Assembly: GCA_035192965.1 (NCBI GenBank)
Contig: CP136571.1
Coordinates: forward strand, 1,260,501 to 1,324,500
DNA: 64,000 nucleotides
Direction of reading: 5' to 3'
DNA from: Fuscovulum sp.
GTDB taxonomy: Bacteria; Pseudomonadota; Alphaproteobacteria; Rhodobacterales; Rhodobacteraceae
The translations under genes and the position numbers were made by a program. The number at the start of each line of letters is the position of its first letter. Within the stretch, counting starts at the first letter, position 1. The notes beneath the pieces are model-generated. The model searched no databases. It was given only the letters and a program-made list of their open reading frames with translations, and was not told the DNA's origin. Positions 60,694 through 64,000 of the stretch are shown one piece after another.

Positions 60694-61721
60694 CCCGCGC
60701 CGCCCAGAATCAGGCGGACCACATCTTCGCGCCGCAGGGACCCGGTGACGCGGCCATCGGCATCTGTCACGGCCAGCACATCGGCCCCGTTCAGAAAAGC
60801 GGTGCCTGCCTCGGCCACGGTGGCGCGGGCGGGGATGCGGGGCGCGTCAGAGGCGGGCGCGTCGGGATGGGCAAGCGAGGCCACACGCACGGCTTTGGCC
60901 TTTGGGACGGCGCGGGTGAATTCGCGCACGTAATCCGTGGCCGGATGAAGGACGAGGTCTTCGGGCGTGCCGATCTGTTCGATCAACCCGTCCTTCATGA
61001 TGGCGATGCGGTCGGCCAGACGGATCGCTTCGTCGAAATCATGGGTGATGAAGACGATGGTTTTCCGCAGGGCTGATTGCAGGCGTAGGAATTCATCCTG
61101 CAATTCGCGCCGGATCAGCGGATCAAGCGCGGAGAAGGGTTCATCCAGAAACCACAATTCCGGCTCCACCGCCAAGGATCGGGCGATGCCCACCCTTTGC
61201 TGCTGGCCACCGGACAACTGACGCGGGTAGCTGGTTTCGCGGCCAGAGAGGCCAACAAGGGTGATGATTTCGCGCGCCCGCGCCTCGCGCTTGGCGCGGT
61301 CGATGCCCTGCACCTCCAGCGGGAAGGCCACGTTTTCCAGCACGGTCAGATGCGGCAGCAGGGCAAAGTGCTGAAACACCATGCCCATCTTGTGCCGCCG
61401 AAGTTCGATCATTTCGGCATCTGACGCGGCCAAAAGGTTCTGGCCGTTGAAAAGAATTTCGCCCGCCGTGGGTTCGATCAGGCGGGACAGACAGCGCACC
61501 AGCGTGGATTTGCCCGATCCGGACAGGCCCATGATGACGAAAATCTCACCATTTCGGACAGACAGGTCCACGGCGCGCACAGCAGCTACCAGCCCGGCCG
61601 ACAAGAGCCGTTCCAGCGACGGGTCACGCCCGAGCCCGGCAAAGGCCTCATGCGCGCGGGCCCCGAACACTTTCCAGACGTTGCGGCAGACGAGTTTTTC
61701 GGTGGCGTCGGTTATTGGCAA
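60690..61721 (-). CDS. Glycine-betaine-type ABC ATPase with CBS domain (TTG start)
   Basis: A 343-residue ATPase of the ProV/OpuAA type. Seen: KVFGARAHEAFAGL near the N-terminus, Walker A GLSGSGKST (residues 65-73), Q-loop VFQHFALLPHLTV, signature LSGGQQQRVGIARSLA, Walker B LWFLDEPFSALD, H-loop FITHDFDEAIRLADR, and a single CBS-like repeat at the end (VAEAGTAFLNGADVLAVTDADGRVTGSL). TTG 61721 is chosen: GAAGGA lies nine bases upstream, whereas GTG 61766 would start inside a stable hairpin. It overlaps the permease gene by four bases. Confidence 0.9.
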   Translation of the reverse strand: MPITDATEKLVCRNVWKVFGARAHEAFAGLGRDPSLERLLSAGLVAAVRAVDLSVRNGEIFVIMGLSGSGKSTLVRCLSRLIEPTAGEILFNGQNLLAASDAEMIELRRHKMGMVFQHFALLPHLTVLENVAFPLEVQGIDRAKREARAREIITLVGLSGRETSYPRQLSGGQQQRVGIARSLAVEPELWFLDEPFSALDPLIRRELQDEFLRLQSALRKTIVFITHDFDEAIRLADRIAIMKDGLIEQIGTPEDLVLHPATDYVREFTRAVPKAKAVRVASLAHPDAPASDAPRIPARATVAEAGTAFLNGADVLAVTDADGRVTGSLRREDVVRLILGGAG

Positions 61722-61755
61722 GGAGGCCGGTCCTTCGGAGCAGGGCAGGACATCA

Positions 61756-61779
61756 GGGGCGGCCACAGCGGGCCGCCCC
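61756..61779 (-). terminator. Hairpin between binding-protein and ATPase genes
   Basis: GGGGCGGCC (61756-61764) pairs perfectly with GGCCGCCCC (61771-61779). It lies 17 bases past the binding-protein stop and upstream of the ATPase start. No good T run follows, so it probably acts as a partial terminator or an mRNA end block that raises binding-protein output. Confidence 0.65.
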
Positions 61780-61795
61780 TTCGATGGGTCGCGGG

Positions 61796-62767
61796 TTACT
61801 TGGCGATCCAGGTGCTCCAGCGGGCCTCATTCGCGGCCATCCAATCGGCGACGACGGCCTCAATCGCTTTGCCGTTCAGGTCCACCTCGGTGATCATCAG
61901 ACCCATTTCCTTGTTGTCGAGCGTGAAGGCCTGAATGGCCTTGTGCGCGCCGGGCCATTTGTCCTTGAGCCCGACCCAGCCCGCCTTCCAGATTTCGCCG
62001 AAGGGTTTGCCGCAGTCATAGGCGGCGTCGGGGTTCAGGCCGACCGCCGGATCGGTATAGCATTCGGGCGTGTAGGGCGGGAATTCGACGAACTCGCCTT
62101 CGAATTTGGCAGGGGCCCAATGCGGATCATAGATCCACAGGATGATGGGGGCCTTGCGCTGATAGGCGCTTTCCAGTTCGGCAAAGAGGGCGGCATCGGT
62201 ACCGGCATGGATCACCTCGAACGGCAGGTCGAGCGCGGCGATGCGTTCCTCATCATAGCCGCCCCAGGTGACGGGGCCGCCCAGATAGCGCCCCTTTGGG
62301 GCGGTTTCGGCGGTGGCAAAAGCCTCGGCGCAGGCGGGTTCTTTCAGCGCTTCCCAATTGGGCAGGCCGGGGCAAAGCTCTTTCATATAGGTGGGATACC
62401 ACCATTCTTCCTTGGCCTTCATGCCCGTCGGACCGAAGTTTTCGGTGTTGCCGGTGGCGACAGAGGCATCCAGCGCCTCGCGCGCGGTGGTGTCCCACAG
62501 CTCCATGGCGACATGGAGATCGCCGGATTCGAGGCCGGGGAATTGCGCCAGATAATCGGCCTGCACGTATTCAACGCTGTAGCCGGCTTTCTTCAGCACC
62601 TCGCCCATCAATTGGGTGGTGATCAGCTGACCGGTCCAGTCATGCAGGGTGAGCTTGATCGGGTCGGGCGACTCCTGGGCGGCGGCGGTGAAGGCGGTGG
62701 TTGCCGCGATCAGGGTGGCAAGGCCAAAGGGGCGGAAACCGGACAGCAACGGTGTGGAACGGCGCAT
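61796..62767 (-). CDS. Glycine-betaine-type ABC binding protein (OpuAC/ProX family)
   Basis: A 323-residue periplasmic protein with a Sec signal (MRRSTPLLSGFRPFGLATLIAATTAFTAAA, cut near residue 30). Seen: IKLTLHDWTGQLITTQLMGEVLKKAGYSVEYVQADYL, MELWDTTAREAL, and many tryptophans (EEWWYPTYMK, GPVTWGGYDEER, ILWIYDPHWAPAKFEGEFVEFPP) of the kind that form the aromatic cage for quaternary ammonium groups. It is the first gene of the operon; ATG 62767 follows AGGGAG. Ligand is probably a betaine, choline or related methylated amine, as the downstream flavoprotein suggests. The divergent DeoR-family gene starts 228 bases away. Confidence 0.92.
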   Translation of the reverse strand: MRRSTPLLSGFRPFGLATLIAATTAFTAAAQESPDPIKLTLHDWTGQLITTQLMGEVLKKAGYSVEYVQADYLAQFPGLESGDLHVAMELWDTTAREALDASVATGNTENFGPTGMKAKEEWWYPTYMKELCPGLPNWEALKEPACAEAFATAETAPKGRYLGGPVTWGGYDEERIAALDLPFEVIHAGTDAALFAELESAYQRKAPIILWIYDPHWAPAKFEGEFVEFPPYTPECYTDPAVGLNPDAAYDCGKPFGEIWKAGWVGLKDKWPGAHKAIQAFTLDNKEMGLMITEVDLNGKAIEAVVADWMAANEARWSTWIAK

Positions 62768-62843
62768 CGTGAACTCCCTGCGATTGATTTTTTGGGGCAG
62801 TTGTCCGGGCGGCGCGGGCCGTGCCGGGATATCGCTTGACCCA

Positions 62844-62874
62844 AGGTTACGCGAAGGGGTCGGCAAGCTGTCAA
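62844..62874 (-). promoter_or_regulatory. Possible promoter of the betaine-type operon
   Basis: On the minus strand TTGACA (62869-62874) is followed after 18-19 bases by GTAACC/TAACCT (62844-62850), about 80 bases upstream of the binding-protein start. The -35 box is perfect; the -10 is weak. Confidence 0.4.
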
Positions 62875-62994
62875 ATGGAATCTGACGGGGTTTGGAATTT
62901 TGGTGACCGGGTTCTTGGCGATAGCTGATGGATCGGGCATGTTGTCCACAGAAAGCGGTCAGGATCGGCTGCGGGATGCGGTGATCGGGGTGTC

Positions 62995-63750
62995 ATGGTT
63001 TCACGGCGGCGGGCAGAATTGTTGAAGCTGCTGGATGGGCGCGGGATGCTGCCTATCGCGGAAGTGGCTGAAAGACTGGGCATTTCGGCCGAAACGGCGC
63101 GGCGCGACATCCGCGCGCTTGTCGATGCGGGATCGGCGGTGCGCAGCCATGGAGCGGTGGGGCTGGCCGGGCAGACGGGTGAGGCGCCCTTCGACAGGCG
63201 GATGCGCGAAAATGCGGCGGCAAAGCGGACGATTGCGCGGGCTGTGGCGGCAGGGATCGGCGATGGCGCATCGGTGATGCTGGATACCGGCACGACCACA
63301 AGCTTCATCGCGCGTGAGTTACTGCGGCACCGGCGGCTGACAGTGGTGACAAACTCATCCGACATCGCGCGCATTCTGGCCACGGTGAACGGCAATCGCG
63401 TCTACATGGCGGGGGGCGAGTTGCGCCGGGATTCCGGGGCCGCGCTGGGGGCTTCGGCGCTGGAGTTCATCGGACGGTTTTCGGTGGAACATGCGGTGAT
63501 TTCGGCAGGCGCGGTGGATGCGGGCGGGGTGATGGATTTCGATTTGCAGGAGGCGGAATTCGCCCGCGCCGTTCTGGCCTGTGGCGCAAGGCGGATCGTG
63601 GCGACAGATGCCACGAAATTCGGGCGGCGGGGGTTCATCCGGGTGACGGATTTCGCGCAAGTCGATGTGCTGGTGACCGACCGCGCCCCGCCCGATGATC
63701 TGGCTGCGGCGATAAAGGCTGCGGGCGGTCAGGTGATGACTGTGGGCTGA
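62995..63750 (+). CDS. DeoR-family transcriptional regulator
   Basis: A 251-residue DeoR-family regulator. The DNA-binding part is RRRAELLKLLDGRGMLPIAEVAERLGISAETARRDIRALVDAG (about residues 4-46), and the effector domain has MLDTGTTTSFIARELL, GGELRRDSGAALGASALEFIGRFSVEHAVISAGAVDAGGVMDF and ATDATKFGRRGFIRV. It is divergent from the betaine-type operon, which it may control, although DeoR-family ligands are usually phosphorylated sugars and a regulator of an unseen neighbour operon is just as possible. It is related to glpR at 31656. The 250 bases from its stop to the window end hold no recognisable gene. Confidence 0.88.
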   Translation: MVSRRRAELLKLLDGRGMLPIAEVAERLGISAETARRDIRALVDAGSAVRSHGAVGLAGQTGEAPFDRRMRENAAAKRTIARAVAAGIGDGASVMLDTGTTTSFIARELLRHRRLTVVTNSSDIARILATVNGNRVYMAGGELRRDSGAALGASALEFIGRFSVEHAVISAGAVDAGGVMDFDLQEAEFARAVLACGARRIVATDATKFGRRGFIRVTDFAQVDVLVTDRAPPDDLAAAIKAAGGQVMTVG

Positions 63751-64000
63751 ACGAAGGCACGGGAACGGGGGCCAGCTTTAGCTGCGGCGCCGATGTCGGA
63801 TCGTTGGCATTTGGGTGCAGAGACTGGGACGCGGATGCTCGGGTTCTCAGAAGAGGGCACTTAGACAGGGGTGCGCGAAGTTGACCGGCCCACCGGAAGG
63901 CTGAGGCAGCTTTCGCGTGGCACTGGCCACGTGTGCGCTTTCCGCGGCAGGCAGGCTACCGGATCGTGATAAGCGCGACGGGCGGCAGGGCAGCCCGTCG

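Overview
The window is GC-rich DNA that reads like an alphaproteobacterium of the Rhodobacteraceae (Rhodobacter/Gemmobacter/Tabrizicola type). The clues are the sdhA-x-x-sdhB arrangement, a DUF2793 tail-fibre-type protein, a rhizobial/rhodobacterial glycerol ABC system and a VPLPA-CTERM/XrtD exosortase pair. No RNA genes, CRISPR arrays, insertion sequences or prophage blocks were seen. This is inference from gene content; no search was run.

Layout. 1-2.5 kb: the end of the succinate dehydrogenase operon, with two small lipoprotein genes between sdhA and sdhB. 2.5-6.4 kb: ugd, an orphan DUF2793 protein and galE. 6.6-19.9 kb: an L-idonate/gluconate island. It holds two LacI-family regulators, idnO, gntK, a GarR-like reductase, a 2-ketogluconate-reductase-like enzyme, idnD, a GlcG/HbpS protein, an SMP-30 lactonase, gnd and an RbsABC-type importer. 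Four GntR/IdnR-like operators (core GTTAYCGNTA) lie in its three divergent promoter regions and suggest one regulon. 20.0-32.4 kb: glycerol uptake and use: an iron-type alcohol dehydrogenase, glpK, a membrane protein, glpV-U-Q-P-T-S, glpD and the divergent glpR. 32.5-34.3 kb: a Xi-class glutathione transferase and a two-domain VOC protein.

34.4-53.4 kb is the most interesting region. It is an exopolysaccharide locus tied to a protein-sorting exosortase (XrtD fused to EpsI). It includes an ExeA-like ATPase, several glycosyltransferases, an EpsG-type polymerase, two YdcF proteins, a priming sugar-phosphate transferase, a TPR lipoprotein, a Wzz-type chain-length protein, a CpsD-like ATPase and one VPLPA-CTERM protein, the likely exosortase substrate. 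No flippase or outer-membrane exporter is visible.

53.6-63.8 kb: two choline-kinase-like phosphotransferases, a methyltransferase, and a tightly overlapping operon. That operon runs binding protein, ATPase, tandem permease, kinase-like protein, then a dimethylglycine/sarcosine-dehydrogenase-like flavoprotein. It probably imports and demethylates a betaine-like compound. A divergent DeoR-family regulator closes the region.

The common theme is import and breakdown of polyols, sugar acids and methylated amines, each module with a divergent regulator, beside a cell-surface polysaccharide and protein-anchoring system.
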